A stretch of DNA of 64,000 nt from Ridgeia piscesae (GCA_025642075.2 JAODUO010001210.1:1-64000), one strand, 5' to 3'; counted from the stretch's first letter, positions 11,900 to 25,185 are shown. Notes: generated from the letters alone by a model not told the origin. Numbers and translations are program-made.

Positions 11900-14530
11900 C
11901 AAGGCGATCAGCCAGAGGTTCTGACATTGATGTAATTGTCTTTCGAGGAGAGACGCTACTATAAATAATGATACAGCGTTTTCTGATGTCAGTTATATAA
12001 GTACCAGTAAAATGCCCTGCTGCAAAACAACCTTTATAGCGTCAGAAATGTGATCATCTGATCTTTTACGTGATTACTCGAGCATCCAAACACTCTCATA
12101 AAAACTTATGGCAAAGGATGTTTCCTAAACATAATTGATGGTGTTGTTGGCAAACTTAAATAGTATGGTGGAAACTGCCTGTATATCTCAGTCATAGTTG
12201 TTTTTATGTCTTCTCTTCTCGAAACACGTGTCTGGAAATGCCTTTAGTCTTTTACATTCCCCAATGGCGTTTAATTTATAATACTATATGAAGGTCGTAT
12301 GCATAGCTAGACCATTGTCACCCGTTAGAGCACATTTGTATTCATCTATGACACCTGCAGTACTTCCGTCGCGTATCACTTTTCACCACTATTACTTAGG
12401 CTTTTGCCACAGCACCTTAAATATTCCAAACATTATAATTTACGTCTCGTGGACATCGAACGCTCTTGCAAAAAGCACAACACCAATGATAGCCTTTTTC
12501 ATCTATGACCGACAACATTTCCTCTAAAAACGAATGCTTAAATTGTGTACGGTTCGAGGGTATTTTAACTGACTGATAAGATACGCTCCATGCTACTATA
12601 CAGCATCCTCACAAGTCACGGCTGTTTGCTATACAAAAACTAGCCCTGGTTGATCACATATGGAAAGTGTGGAATTTAGCTGAGTCGAACAGGCAATTAA
12701 CTTCGCCAGTCGCGCTTGAATCAGTCGTGAGAAGAGCAAATGCTGACCCCAATTTGAATACGGATGAACAAGTTCTAGGAAAATCTCAGTATAACGACCC
12801 GTCCGCCCAATCACACAAGCAGCTGAACGGTTTTGTGTATTCGAATATTTGTTTCTATAGCCCAAACATTGCATGTAACACAAGCAATGTGTGGCTGAAA
12901 TCATCAAAAATGATCACGTGACCGGAAGCCAACCATACTTATGGTCGGCGATTAAATTGACTGAGCTTATATTCAGAGTTTTTCAGAGGGATGAGCCAGT
13001 GATACTGCTGCCTGGTACTGACGTAATCGGCAGCAGCGATTATGACTATGCTCTATAACACCAATGTGTATCTATTTACTAATGGACGTTCGCTTAACCA
13101 GTCGTTGTGGTTGTTGCAAATCACGTAAACGCTCCACACAATACAGTCTTGCAATGAGTCTCACGTGTTTTGAATATGAAATAATTATAATAAAGAACGT
13201 TTCGTTTTCAGTTTAAATAAATGCGGACACAACGTTCATATATCGAACTATTCGGGGCTAATTAAAGATATTTTGCGGATCACCGTCCACAAACTAGTGT
13301 TTAATTAGCCTTTCGGACTGGTTGTTCTAGTACTTGGAAAACTACCGTAAAAATAATTGAACAGACAGTCTCGGTATAATGGCCAACATACACAAGCATC
13401 AGCATCAGCGATCATACTGTACGCTGTACACTATCAGACAGACTGGAGCAAAAGCTATCTGTGTCACAATGATAAACCTGATGTACTCAGCCGCCCGATC
13501 GGCTGAAAAGGGAACGATTAGCCATATCCTAGCTGACATATACATCACTAAAATTATATCCTAGCTGACATATACATCACTATTGCTATATAACGAGAAC
13601 TAGTGCTTCGTTATTAATGACGTCCAGCAGATAAAACTACCATGGGCCACTTCAGGCCGACTATGGAAACAATACGTTTTGTTTCACATCTTCGCAATGA
13701 CGACTCTGTTTAGCGTCCAGCTCTGCCAGCCAATCGTGTCACACTTCTGTCTGCCATGAACTCTAAATGTCCTGTCTCCGTATCCGTGCCATAGCATCTG
13801 GATTGTTACCTAAATGGTTACAATAGATTTACCTTTACGCCTACATTCATAACTCTTTAAAATGACCTAGTTTTGTAACAATTGATTACCAAGAAAAGTA
13901 CACTGGTAATGACCGACTGAGGATAGGCCTATATCGCTCCAGCTTCACAAAGGAAAACAGTTACGAATCGTACTGGACGAACTTCAAGAAAATTATACCT
14001 CAACGATTGGAGAGGGGAATACTCGTGGTGAATATAATGTATGACCTGAAATACGATTGCAAACCTGCAGAGATGTCACTCCAAGCGTTGTCACTGATGT
14101 TGTCTGCAGCCGCGGCAACAATTAACTAAGTACCAATGGCACTGCTTTACTTAGATTGGTGTGTTACATAACTGATGTTGTAATGGACACGTTTATTTAA
14201 CCACCAGTCTGTATCGCTCATATACAATGGAGATTCCTTCTCATCCGTTGGCTGCTTCGTCGCCAAATAAACACTAGACTTTGCCCTGCATTTTATGTAC
14301 TAAATAACTACTTGGAATATAAGAAACTCACCAACTAGTATCAAGCTCTTTTTAACCTAATCGTTTTTATACTGCCCGATTTTAAACGCAGAAATTTAGA
14401 GGAGATCATGTGTTTTTAAAGAAATAAATCCTGAAGTTCGCACAAAGGGTATTACAGAACGAATTTGTAGTACCATCCAGCAATGGCCAAAACCCACAAA
14501 TCCGTTGGATAAAGTTACGATGAAAAAGGA
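11900..14530. other. Non-coding stretch
   Basis: Only the short duplication at 13527-13583 stands out. Short ORFs (12288-12527, 12629-12907) have no recognisable content. Confidence 0.45.
13527..13583 (+). repeat. ~30-bp tandem duplication
   Basis: ATATCCTAGCTGACATATAC and the following ATCACTA occur twice in direct succession. Confidence 0.85.
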
Positions 14531-14531
14531 A

Positions 14532-14533
<2 letters not shown>

Positions 14534-14590
<57 letters not shown>
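14534..14590. repeat. (TA)n array
   Basis: TA run of about 55 bases just left of the GAGT array. Confidence 0.97.
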
Positions 14591-14591
<1 letters not shown>

Positions 14592-14619
14592 CATTTGTCT
14601 CAGCAGCATAGCCAAAAAG

Positions 14620-14815
14620 TGAGTGAGTGACTGACTGACTGACTGACTGACTGACTGATTGAGTGAGAGATTGAGTGAGTGAGTGAGTGAGTGAGTGAGT
14701 GAGTGAGTGAGTGAGTGAGTGAGTGAGTGAGTGAGTGAGTGAGTGAGTGAGTGAGTGAGTGAGTGAGTGAGTGAGTAACCTAGCGAGTCAGCGAACCAGC
14801 AAGCGGTCAAGCGAG
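14620..14815 (+). repeat. (GAGT)n tetranucleotide array
   Basis: GACT units then about 30 GAGT units, tailing into GCGAGT-like variants. Confidence 0.97.
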
Positions 14816-15065
14816 TGAGTGACTAAGTAATTGAGTGCGATTGACTGAGTAAAACTGGAAACAAAGTGGTCGAATAATTGAGCGGCCACATAGTACGGGA
14901 CCCCAAAGCTTTTGCCAATCCACCTCTTATAGAGACATGCTTAATTAAAACAAATGGATAAAATGTTAAATGGACGGCTTACACAAAGATACAAAACAAG
15001 TTAGACATTTCCCGCTGAATCTGATATTAAATACATATTTAATCTGATATATAGAACCTTTGAGC

Positions 15066-15129
<64 letters not shown>

Positions 15130-15155
15130 TTTGTTAAACGTTTAATATGCTAAAA

Positions 15156-15201
15156 CTGTTTGCTTCGTGTTAATTTGCAACAATTAACTTTATTCTGAAA
15201 G

Positions 15202-15268
<67 letters not shown>

Positions 15269-15317
15269 CCTTTCAGCAACGTTAAGTATTTGTCGCAAAT
15301 TAACACGAAGCAAACAG
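15156..15317. repeat. Inverted repeat around an AT array
   Basis: Left arm 15156-15201 (CTGTTTGCTTCGTGTTAATT...CTGAAAG) and right arm 15270-15317 (CTTTCAG...CACGAAGCAAACAG) are imperfect reverse complements separated by ~66 bases of AT. A further AT array lies at 15068-15130. Confidence 0.88.
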
Positions 15318-16249
15318 ATTTTGAGGTATGTTTTGATAGCAAGCGCAAATCACGTGACTGTATGCAGTGCCCAATAATCCGGAAGGTGAATTAAACAAAC
15401 GTAATATTTTAATGAATGACTCTTCACAATAATCACCACAGGAAAGTAACCGAATAGCTTTGCGTTTCGCTGCACATTTATGATTTCATGTTTATCGCGC
15501 ATGAGTAGAAACGTTACCCGGAGATTATTTAACGCCCGGAAAAAAGTAAGTGCGACAACGTCTCCCACGAAAGACTGTATGTGCCACAAGCTTAAGATTG
15601 TTGCGGTGTGGTATTACCGCTCTAACCACCAGAGCTACTAAGTAGGAGCTAGGGCACTCCCCGCTGTGGAACCAAACGCGTCTGGTCGGGCTCAAAATGT
15701 GACGTCTTTCGTTTAATACGATATATGTTTCTTAATTTTTATACCATTCGTGTGAGGGCGCTGTGTGTTTAAGAACCCCAGCTCGGATAGATTAGCTCTG
15801 CTTTCGATTCACCACGTCACCCCGCGTAACTCTGTGTGATCGTACTTCAACAGCCCATAACCACTGATGTCGATAGACCTTTTGTTTCCTTAAGCATCTT
15901 GTATACCTCTCAAAGACCATTCATCCATTAAACAAACACTAAAACACATTTACATTGATAACTTTTATTTTCCATAAAAACGTTACATCGAATGACGAAA
16001 AAATCACCGTCGCCCACCGCCAGTCATTCTATGTGTCGTTGCAATCAATTTTACCGAACCGAACGTTGAAAATGACTGAGTGTCGATGACGGCGGGTAAG
16101 CGATGGGAGGAATATGCAAGCCGGCCACCCAACCTCAAAACCCTGTTAGGGGAAGGAGGAGGTGTGACTTTCGAAATGCTATGAACAGCGAGAGGAGTTT
16201 ACTCTCCTCCCGACCATGGTTACCTAAAATAAATTACAGCGATCCGAAC

Positions 16250-16299
16250 ACACATACACGCACGCACGCACGCACGCACGCACGCACCACGCACGCACG

Positions 16300-16372
<73 letters not shown>
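16250..16372 (+). repeat. Compound microsatellite ACGC, AC, AT
   Basis: About 14 ACGC units pass into CA and then TA repeats. Confidence 0.97.
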
Positions 16373-16374
<2 letters not shown>

Positions 16375-17700
16375 CTATACATGGTAACGTCCAAGAATTA
16401 TAACTAATGTCAGTGTCCCATAAGCGGCAACTTCGTCCACTTGACTGCATCGACGTCTTGTCTCGTTCCGTCGCAGTTCGCGAACAATTCTTCCTGCAGC
16501 CACTTTGCCTTGTCTTTGCTTGGGTCGCTTTGAACGAGGATCATGAATACCGCCGGCGAAGTGTCCGTCGATTGTCGGGTGAGACAGAAGTCTGATTCCA
16601 AATTTGCAAATCTTCGTGCAGCAGAAGACAACTAGATTCCGGATCCAGATTGAAAAACCTCGACATAACACGTCCATCTACGACCTCGAACATTCGAATT
16701 GTTGTCACGCAGAAACAATGCATGTCACGTGACGGCAGTCCCGCATCGTTTAAATGGTTAACATGCCGAAGTTGGCCGTTGGTTAAATTAAAAACATAAC
16801 AACCAACACAACATACACATTTTGCCAGACGACCTTTTCGATGATTGATGCCATTAATTGATATGTTTCAGTATTAAAGCTACCATCCCAATGACGTCAC
16901 CACAATTTGTGTGAGCACAAATACGTTTTACGCCGATGCTTAACTGTAGTTTTGCACGCGCCAGTTCTCAGCTACTTCGATTAATTGTCACATCTTAATC
17001 ACAGATGAGAACAACCCTCCAATCTACTAGTAGACCCCAACTACCTACTGTTCTGGACAAGTCTGAAGCGGCAATATTTTTCAGCGGCAGAATGTTTCGC
17101 TACACAAGCGTCAATTGTCATATTTATTGTTTTATTTTCGTTTATTTAACAGAAACGAAAATTCAACCAATCTTACACCGATATATGTTAATGACGACTC
17201 TGCGCTGAGTGTTCCCATCAATCAGTCTGCCATTGCGCTTTTTCGCGACTTAGGTTGAACATTCATCAGCGCATTTGCCAGCGTATGATCGCTCTTTCTT
17301 AGTTCGTTGATGCACTCCATAACACGACTGAACTTCAGCGAGTCGTTTTCACGGGGTGGCCGAGATAACGGACGCGAGAAGACTTGACGCACCAGAGCTT
17401 TGTTGACGTTGTCGCGTGATACCGCCGCCTGACATGAAGTCATCATGCAATGTTCACATAAACTGATTGACGTCCTGCAACGGTTGTCAAACAGCCGGCA
17501 ATACCAGCTGCCTCAAAGCGTTGATCACATTTGGAAAGTCGTTGAAGGGAATTGGTCTATTCAGAAAGACGACCAGAGTCAGAGGTTGTCCAGCAACGAA
17601 TGGGTGGAATGGTTTGCCGAGGATGGTTTCACTCAGGTTACGAGCTCGTAAAACAGAATCCGTTGTTAAATTTAGAGGAACGATAAGCAAATATTGTGCA
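16375..17700 (-). other. Cluster of unrecognised short ORFs
   Basis: Minus-strand ORFs at 16410-16631, 17222-17446 and 17487-17690 (for example VMECINELRKSDHTLANALM) look somewhat protein-like and CpG content is raised. No family was recognised and no splice pattern links them. Confidence 0.2.
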
Positions 17701-17769
17701 CCTAAACAAGTTCAAATACAATAGACATTTGCATTTATAATATAATATATTTAATATCAGGAATACGTG

Positions 17770-19830
17770 GGCACACATGTTTCTGCTCGACACCAGGGGC
17801 GGGGGTCCGCGCCTCTGAAGGATATAAAGTTACATCACACCTTGCTGTTTGCATATGTCGTGTGTGTAGACAGGGTGTCGTGCAGTTATTCTTCTGATGA
17901 CAAACAACAAGACAACTTTAGAACTAGCCCGATACTAGTTCCATCCACATGGCAGTGCTATTGCAAGCACAAGAAGATTTGACCGAATGTCGATGAACGT
18001 GTCCATGATCTGGTAGCGCCGTTTTACCTATAGTTTGGGGTTTACCTAGTCACTATGGCGATGACTATATTCTTCCGTGAAGGCAACCAGTCAACTATGC
18101 CAACTCATACCTCCTGTTAAGCTCTGCGGTTCCTTGAAGATGATTTCAAGTGGCAACAGTGACAACAGTTGGGTCTCACTACACATTTCCAATCTATCTT
18201 GAACTACTCTGAAATGTCGAATTTGTCGTCAATGTCACATGGTATTTAATCACCCGCCACAATCGTCATATGAGTTACCATATCTATCGCGAGTTGTTAT
18301 TATAATAATTATCAATGTTTCTTGATCCCATTCTCGCTGAGAAATATAGTGTACGTTTTCATTAATTAACGACGAAGAGAGAAGCTACTCCTGCATTTAG
18401 CCCTATACAAAGCTGTCTGGAATTACATGTCATCACTGAATAAGCACACATGCACGCCATACAAAAACCTGTTCTTATTGGCGGTAGAATCGGTTGGAAA
18501 TCAATCCGCGTTATGGTGCAAACGACTTAGACGGTAAATGCACCTCTTTCCACGCGTAATGTCAAAGCGCCCCGCTCAGTCTCTAGATTGGATTTTGTTG
18601 ACTGCAACAATTAGGGCTGCCACCTATCAGACAGAAAAATACGGGACGGACCTCCGTTCCCTTTATAACGGATGCAATATATATTGTTTTGTAAACGTAC
18701 AAATCCTGAAATGTGGTTGTTTTCATGGAATACACCTCGGCTCGAGGTTGTAGGCGTACTTGTCATGACATATCACAACTTGTAAATGGCGAAAACAAAC
18801 AAAACTGTATTCATTTTATTTCGTACAATACTTTTCACTTATGTCGCTCAAATAATGTATTACAGCGATTTGATTATACTGCTTTTGTATGAGCGACATT
18901 AAAGTTTGGTATCGGGCGAAACAATTATCGTCATAATTTGGTATCGGGCGTAACAATCGTATGATAATTCGGTAACAAGAAATGTATATGTTTGCAAAGT
19001 AAGTAACGTGTAATTATTGTTTTACACATAGACTACACCAACACGTCTTTCTACAGGACAAACATGTTTTCCTGAATGTTGAATAATGTTTGTATGTGGT
19101 GTATGCCTCTGTCCACGTCCATAATCACAAGTGAGGGAACGGTGTGCTTGCCGTTTGGCTGTTGTCTTTCTTTATCCACCCACCCATCACATTTCCCCTA
19201 AAATGTGTTTGTGTTAGCATCGTAACAGTAGCCTTTATAACAGGACTTGTCCTTTCATCGTGATGCTGTGTGCATGCATGGTGTTTGGCAGTCGGTACTA
19301 TTACCATCCATCCATACGGCATTCCCTGATACCAAGAAATTATTTATTTTGCTATAGACATATATTCAATTCAATTTAATAACTTTATTCCAGACTCAAC
19401 AGGGCACATTATGCAGACGATATGTATAATATACATGCTTAAAATGAATACCGACATGACAACCAAGTTTTCTGACCAATATAGCTGGCAGTTCAGCAAA
19501 ACTATTCACAGAAGGCGTCAAAGTTAGAAAGTAAGAGAGAAACGACACATAACTAAAGAGACACGAACACGAATCAGCCTATAATCAACCATCACATTCC
19601 TTCCTTACGCTACTCTCCCAAACCTACTGACAAAGACCATGACACATATCAACATGTACATGTACAACACTTACCCTGATGAAACAATAATTATACATCT
19701 CTACCTTAACATAGAGGATGTGGCGTTGGCGTTCAACCAGTAACTTCACATGTAACATTGCCTAGTAAAACTTATAAATTCATGATAGGAAGTGGCATTT
19801 TCCCAGTGCAAAATCCACTAGATTATTGGT
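17770..19830. other. Non-coding stretch
   Basis: A degenerate ~40-bp repeat with TTTGGTATCGGGCGNAACAAT occurs twice near 18903-18960. Nothing else recognised. Confidence 0.45.
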
Positions 19831-19834
19831 TTGG

Positions 19835-20195
19835 TCACAATGAGGATTTCAGCCGGGGCAAACGCTTGGAGGAAAGTCGAAGGGGTTTTGGGAGATAGAC
19901 GCATATCACATAAACGTACAAGAAATAATATGCTCAGTTTGTGTGTTGCATGATGCACTAGAGACGATGGCACTAACAGAGACACAACAGATGATCCAGA
20001 TTTGCGGGAAAACCTGCTAAGAATAATCGTGGGAGTTAAGTTAAGAATAACTTCACGAGGAGCACATGGGCAGGTCATGTATAAAAAATGGCAGATGAAA
20101 AACTGGCAAATAGGAGAGGAAATGAAGGCGAGGAAGACGGAAATTGCGACGGGGATTGCATTGAAAGTGACATAGAAAGAGTGGGAGAAGAATGA
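19835..20195 (+). pseudogene. LINE 3'-end relic
   Basis: Plus-strand fragments RLEESRRGFGR, MALTETQQ and STWAGHV followed by KMADEKLANRRGNEGEE and CIESDIERVGEE match the C-terminal region after LINE reverse transcriptases (TLTExQ, WAGHVARMxDxRLAKR, DIxRVGEEW). Frames are broken. Confidence 0.7.
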
Positions 20196-20439
20196 TAAAT
20201 GATTGATCATAGATAGAATGAATTGGAGACTGCTGACAGAGAACGTAGTAAGAGAAAAGTGAGAGGAAGAAAAAGACAATGGAAAAGGAAATCATGGTCA
20301 ACTTACCACTGACAACAATGATGCTAAGAAAATAATAACAACAAAATGCAATTTGACCCTGGTCTAGTAACCGGGCAACTATCATTTTGAATCCTTAATA
20401 GCCATTAGCCATCATGCTGATTGAGAACAATGACATTGT

Positions 20440-20690
20440 CATTGCTCTGCAGCCAGCGACAGAAGTGGATAATTCCGAACTTAATCCTATTTGAATTATG
20501 ACAATTATTTTGTGAAAGGGAGGACTGGGAAAGAAAATCTTACACAGACATCCTGAAATTGCTGTATTTTGTGACTCTATTAATCAGGCAGCCATTTATT
20601 TATACTACATACCCCACAATCCTGATTTTTCCGGGATTGGGGGCATGGGCCCCTGCCCCCCTTTGGCTACGCTACTGTATACATATACAT
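20440..20690 (-). mobile_element. Possible hAT-like terminal sequence
   Basis: Minus strand from ~20678 reads CAGTAGCGTAGCCAAAGGGG, resembling the CAGNGGCGTAGCC ends of hAT-type elements, followed by a C/G-rich stretch. The other end was not found. Confidence 0.3.
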
Positions 20691-20827
20691 TGAATAAGTA
20701 AGGGGATAATATTCCCCCTTATCTAACATCATTGGTTACTTTAAATTTAATTGAAAGCTTATCACCCCACTTTATGAAAGTTGTCTGGTTGTTATAGCAA
20801 TGCATTAGTATTCGTAGGATATATGCT
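20690..20827 (-). pseudogene. LINE reverse transcriptase fragment, downstream part beyond the LTR element
   Basis: Minus strand gives ILRILMHCYNNQTTFIKWGD then FKVTNDVR and GGILSPYLF with a stop where QGG is usual. It continues the reverse transcriptase interrupted at 25320, with perhaps 25 residues missing between the parts. Confidence 0.85.
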
Positions 20828-20926
20828 TGTTATAGTCAATGACTTGACACAGCCATGTGCTACAACGCTAAGGTAATGGTGCGCCATGCATGTCAAACTA
20901 AACAGTTAAATGTATCATCTGTAACA
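20828..20926 (-). repeat. 3' LTR of the Mag-type element
   Basis: 99-bp partner of the right-hand LTR, same TGTTAT and GTAACA ends. The LINE coding frame resumes directly left of it. Confidence 0.88.
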
Positions 20927-20939
20927 TCCCCCTTTTTCT
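20927..20939 (-). other. Polypurine tract
   Basis: Minus strand AGAAAAAGGGGGA ends immediately before the 3' LTR, where plus-strand priming is expected. Confidence 0.8.
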
Positions 20940-21319
20940 AGCGCATCATAAATTGTAAAAGAAACACTTCACCAGAATTAACTATGACTTATCCAACATA
21001 GCGTAACGTACCAACTGGATAATTACATTATCTCTAAGACATTATAACTGATGATTGTAGCTAGTCGGTTTTCAAACATATATGCAAATACTATGACCAA
21101 CATACATTAGCAAACATTTGCGAGATTTTAGGCATCATCTACCAAGTCTTGAGATGCAACGCTATATTCCAACACATAACAATCGAGTGGTAAATCGCAG
21201 TCTATGATCAACGTTCATAATTCTCTGGCTTTCACGAATGTTCATTGCAAATACAATAATTAAGTAGCAATCACAGTCCACTGTCAATGTTCGCAATTTG
21301 TGTAGGGTTTCCCGCGAAA

Positions 21320-21555
21320 TGTTCACTTCACTGTTTCAGCATGTTCATAGTATGCCAACCAAACTGGTGGTCGTTTCTGTCGGCACGATATTCGTACAGG
21401 CATTGTCTCTTGGGGCCTCTCATTGTTTGGTGGGTCAACAGTCTCACACTCATCTGACAGTCCTGGTTGCACAACTTCAGGGTTCTGCGTTGGTGGTGCA
21501 CCATGTCGCTCATACTGTTCGTCAGTATGACCATCACCTACATCTTCCATCAAGG
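21320..21555 (-). pseudogene. C-terminal end of the Mag-type polyprotein
   Basis: Contains SCRQKRPPVWLAYYEH, like the RxSxRxRxPPxWLxDY ending of many Ty3/Gypsy polyproteins. Between it and the PPT (20940-21320) I see only AT-rich untranslated sequence. Confidence 0.7.
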
Positions 21556-21599
21556 TGAGAGGTGGCGGCTCAGATGACTTGTGCAGCCACTTTAGGTTG

Positions 21600-22624
21600 C
21601 GACGCTACACACGACCACTCGCAGTTGTCACCATGTAGGATCGTGGTGATGTGTGCACCGCTGTCACAGTCGCCGGTGTCCACGTCCTCCCAGACTTGAT
21701 TCCTACGGTGTCACCTCGATCGAGTTTAGACAATTTCTTTGTCCCTCTGTCGAAGTATGCTTTCGCCTTCCCTTGTCTTTCTCTCAGTCTGGCGTAAGCG
21801 TGTTCTGCAACTCTGGGCTTGAGCAAGTTGTTGGTAAATTGTCGCGCAACTTTCTGCTCATCAGTAGCTGTGCTGGCGAATATGGCATACCCGCTACTGG
21901 TGTGTTCCGGTAAGCCAACAGAGCTAAGTGAGGATCTCGGCTATCCTCATTTGCCTTTCGCATCAGTTGTTTGACCGTTCCGATCATCCGTTCGCTCTGT
22001 CCGTTGGACGCTGCGTGTTCCGGACTGGACGTGTTGATGGTAAAACCATATTCAGCAGCAAACTTTCTCATTTCGCTACTGTCAAAGGGCATGTTGTCTG
22101 CGACCAGAATTTCTGGCAGTCCGTGCCTCGCAAACACTGTCCTGAAATGGCTGATCACCGCACTGGCTGACTTTCCTTGTAAGAGACACACCTCTAGATA
22201 CTTGGAGAAGTAGTCCACTGTTAGGAGATACGCATTTCCTCCGTACTCAAAGATGTCTGCTCCAAGCTTCTGCCATGGTAGCAGTGGCACTTCATGTGGA
22301 GTTAACGGTTCGCGCTGATTCTCCCTCCTGTACTTCAAACAGGTCGAGCATTTTGCTATCATCTCGTTGATGTCATTGGACATTGCTGGCCAATACATGA
22401 CGGACCTCGCACGGACATTTCTCAATTCCGAGATGACTTTCATGGAGCTTTTGCAGCATTTCACTTCTCATACTGTTGGGTATGACGACACGTTCACCCG
22501 CATACACAACTCCTTGAATAACGTGCAGTTCGTCTCTGATTGGCCAGTACTGCCGAATCAGTGGATCACAGTCCCTATGGTGTCTTGGCCATCCCCCAGC
22601 TATTGTCTGGCTTAGCTTTACCAT
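21600..22624 (-). pseudogene. Integrase region
   Basis: N-terminal zinc-binding segment with HESHLGIEK and CSTCLKYRRENQ split by a frameshift near 22420. The catalytic core holds LGADIFEYGG, VADNMPFDS and SNGQSERMIG, the D-D-E set. A basic C-terminal domain with FDRGTKKLSKLDRGDTV lies in another frame. Confidence 0.92.
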
Positions 22625-22657
22625 GGTCTCATCTTCCGCAGTTGCCCATTGTATTTT

Positions 22658-23224
22658 CTACTTTCGCTGGTTGGACATTGGTAAGTTCGTGACCAAGCTG
22701 TGGATTCTCTTGTTTGTGTCAACTTCGATGTCATCACTTTCCTGTTCGCTTTCCACGTACGCTCTCGACAGAGTGTCAGCTATGTACATCGTTGGACCGG
22801 GCTGGTAGTTCACACAGAGGTTGTACTTTATTAGTCTTAGCAGCATAGCTTGGATCCGTGGTGATGCTTTGTGGATAGATTTCCTAGTGAACATTTCCAA
22901 TGGCTTGTGGTCGGTTCTCACTTCTACCTCTCGCCCATTGATGTAGTGATGACATTTCTCTGCCGCACACACTACAGCTATACATTCTTTCTCGATCGGA
23001 AACCAGTTAATCTCTGTTGGAGTTAGTGCCTTCGAGTAGTAGGCTACTGGTTGTCCTTCTTGCAGCAGACAGGCACCTATGCCAGTCTTAGAAGCATCAC
23101 ACTGTATTTGGACTTTCAGGTTCGGATCGAACAGGCGGAGACCAGGTGTTGTGGAAAGAATCTCCTTGACTTTGTTGAAAGCGTGTTCATGTTCTGTGTT
23201 CCACATGAACGGTACGTTTTGCAT
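22658..23224 (-). pseudogene. RNase H region
   Basis: Open for about 188 codons. Contains WNTEHEHAFNKVKEIL, QCDASKTGIGACLLQ, IEKECIAVVCA and RTDHKPLEMF, the D-E-D pattern of retroelement RNase H, followed by the tether sequence PTMYIADTLSRA. Confidence 0.92.
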
Positions 23225-24040
23225 TCAGTGGGCTTCTCATTGGAGCTGTTACAGTAGACACATCTGGTATGTACTGTGACAAATAGTTCAGCATTCCTAT
23301 CAGACGCTGAATATCTTTCTTGCACTCTGGTTCTCGCATATTGACGATTGCTTCCACTTTGGATGGGTCTGGCTTCACTCCGTTGGAACCGATAATATTG
23401 CCAATGTAGCTCACTTCCGATTCCTTGAGCTGCAATTTCGCGATGTTGAACTTCACGTTCTTCTCCTGGGCTCGCTTGAACAACTTGATGAGTGTGCGAT
23501 CAGCTTCTTCTTCGCTGTTGGACGAAATGATTATGTCGTCTGCAATCACGTGCACATCATCAATGTCACCAACTGTTTGGTACTACTCTCTTCTGACGCT
23601 GAGCAAAGTCCAAAGGGCATTTGCTTGAAGAAATATCTTCCAAACGGTGTGTTGAAGGTAGTGAGAGAGGCATTCTCTTCAGACAGAGGAACTTGCCAGA
23701 ATGCATCCTTCAGGTCGATCACCGTGAACACCTTCTTGCCACTTAGACGACAGTCTGTGCGTTTGTTGACCTTCTGTATGACCTTGTGTTTCTCCATCAG
23801 ATCAAGTTTGAGTTTCAGTCTGTCCTGTAGCCCAAATGGAACTCTTCGAGGTGGTTCTTTCACTGGCACTGTGTCTTGTTCGACTACAATGTGGTATGGT
23901 TCTTCGAAACAGCCTAGTCCATTACACACATCTTTGTATGTACTGTTGATACTTTCTGTTGTGACTGCTTCTATGCCTTTCACTCCTCTGGTGATCAATC
24001 CAAGGTTTTCACACATTGAGAGTCCTAAGATCGGTGGTGA
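23190..24040 (-). pseudogene. Reverse transcriptase remnant
   Basis: Contains LSGKKVFTVIDLKDAFWQVP, FNTPFGRYFFKQMPFGLCSA and, in another frame, VIADDIII (catalytic xxDD). The join KVNKRTDC-LSGKKVF lacks the roughly 40 residues usual between those blocks. A frameshift near 23550 separates the PFG and ADD motifs. Confidence 0.9.
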
Positions 24041-24355
24041 TTACGAGTTGACTATGTAGAACTCACATTGCTTGTTGCGGCCATTCACTGAACACTCGAG
24101 CTGACACATCCCGAAATGTGTCACCCGTTGACCTCCATACGCTCTGAGCACAGTGTTTGACGGCTTTATCTGCGGTCGTGGTGTGACTTTTCTTAATGTT
24201 TCCAACGGCATCACATTGGTGGCTGCTCTCGTGTCTAATTTCACCTGCACACGTGTCTCATTGCATCTAATGACAGCATGCCATTCATCAGCTTTCTCAA
24301 TGTTTCCAACGAAGAGCGTGTCCAGACAAAAATTGACCACCGTCTCTTTCATCAC
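24041..24355 (-). pseudogene. Protease region of the Mag-type element
   Basis: Retropepsin-like sequence with LDTRAATNVM where the family has an active-site D-T/S-G triad, so the glycine is replaced by arginine. Downstream LRAYGG is the conserved second half. Expected to be inactive. Confidence 0.85.
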
Positions 24356-24384
24356 CTTGCACTAGCTCTTTCATTGACTTGGTC

Positions 24385-25185
24385 CGGCAAATTTCTGCAA
24401 AATTATTTCATCCACCGCATTTTAGGCAACTCTTTCCCCATGCTGGACATCTTTTTGGACGGTGCTGACTTCCGCATCTCCCACACTTCATGCTTTCTGT
24501 TTTCTTGTGCTAGTACATTGCACTGGCGGGTTTTGGTTTATGCTTCACTCGTGACTCTTTTCTGGTTACCTCTGAAGATTTACATATATCCACTGCTCTC
24601 TTGGGTGTTAGCTTCACTTCCCTCAGCAAACGTTCCTGAATACGTTTGTCTTTCATGGAAAACACAATCTTATCCCTGATCATGTTTTCATGCTCTTTAA
24701 ATTCGTACGCATTAGCAAGTGTGTGTAGTTCCGTGGTGTAGTCGTCGAAGTGCTGTTCCTCCGCCCTCTCATAAATCCAGAATCAATATCTCGCGAATAC
24801 GACGCGTTTTCCCCAACAAATTCAAGTTCAAATCGTTTGACAACGTCAGCGTAAACATCTGATCTCAACACGTTACGATTGTCATTGGCTTGAGCGGCAT
24901 TATTTTGAGCAGGTTGGGCGTTACCTTGTTGGTTGTCATCATCAGGTACAGGCGGATTGTTCGGTGGATCGTTCGGCAAATCATCCCATTTGAAATGGAT
25001 GTATCGCTCCAACGCATCCGGGCCAATAGCGCCGAGCAAGATGGTCATCTTCATGCGATTCGGTTTCGAGTCCGCTTCGATTGCGAGCATATACAACTCG
25101 AACCGTTGATACCATCGCCTCCAGTTTTCGGCTACATTACATTGAAGGCTCAAGTATTCCGGGGCTTTAAAATCGACTTATTTTT
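24385..25185 (-). pseudogene. gag remnant of the Mag-type element
   Basis: Capsid-like start with NWRRWYQRFELYMLAIE in the frame ending near 24680. Similarity shifts frame near 24760-24790 and continues with IRDKIVFSMKD and RLLREVKLTPKRAVDICK. Zinc knuckle CGRCGSQHRPKRC lies near 24487-24445. A second knuckle (CLKCGG...C) is broken by an in-frame TGA at 24408-24410. Confidence 0.85.

Noticed and set aside
15595..15650. tRNA gene on the minus strand
   Set aside because: TAGCTCTGGTGGTTAGAGCGG resembles an A box, but no B box or acceptor-stem pairing follows. At most a SINE or tRNA relic.
19818..20279. 153-codon minus-strand ORF
   Set aside because: Antisense to a recognisable LINE tail on the plus strand; hydrophobic by base composition.
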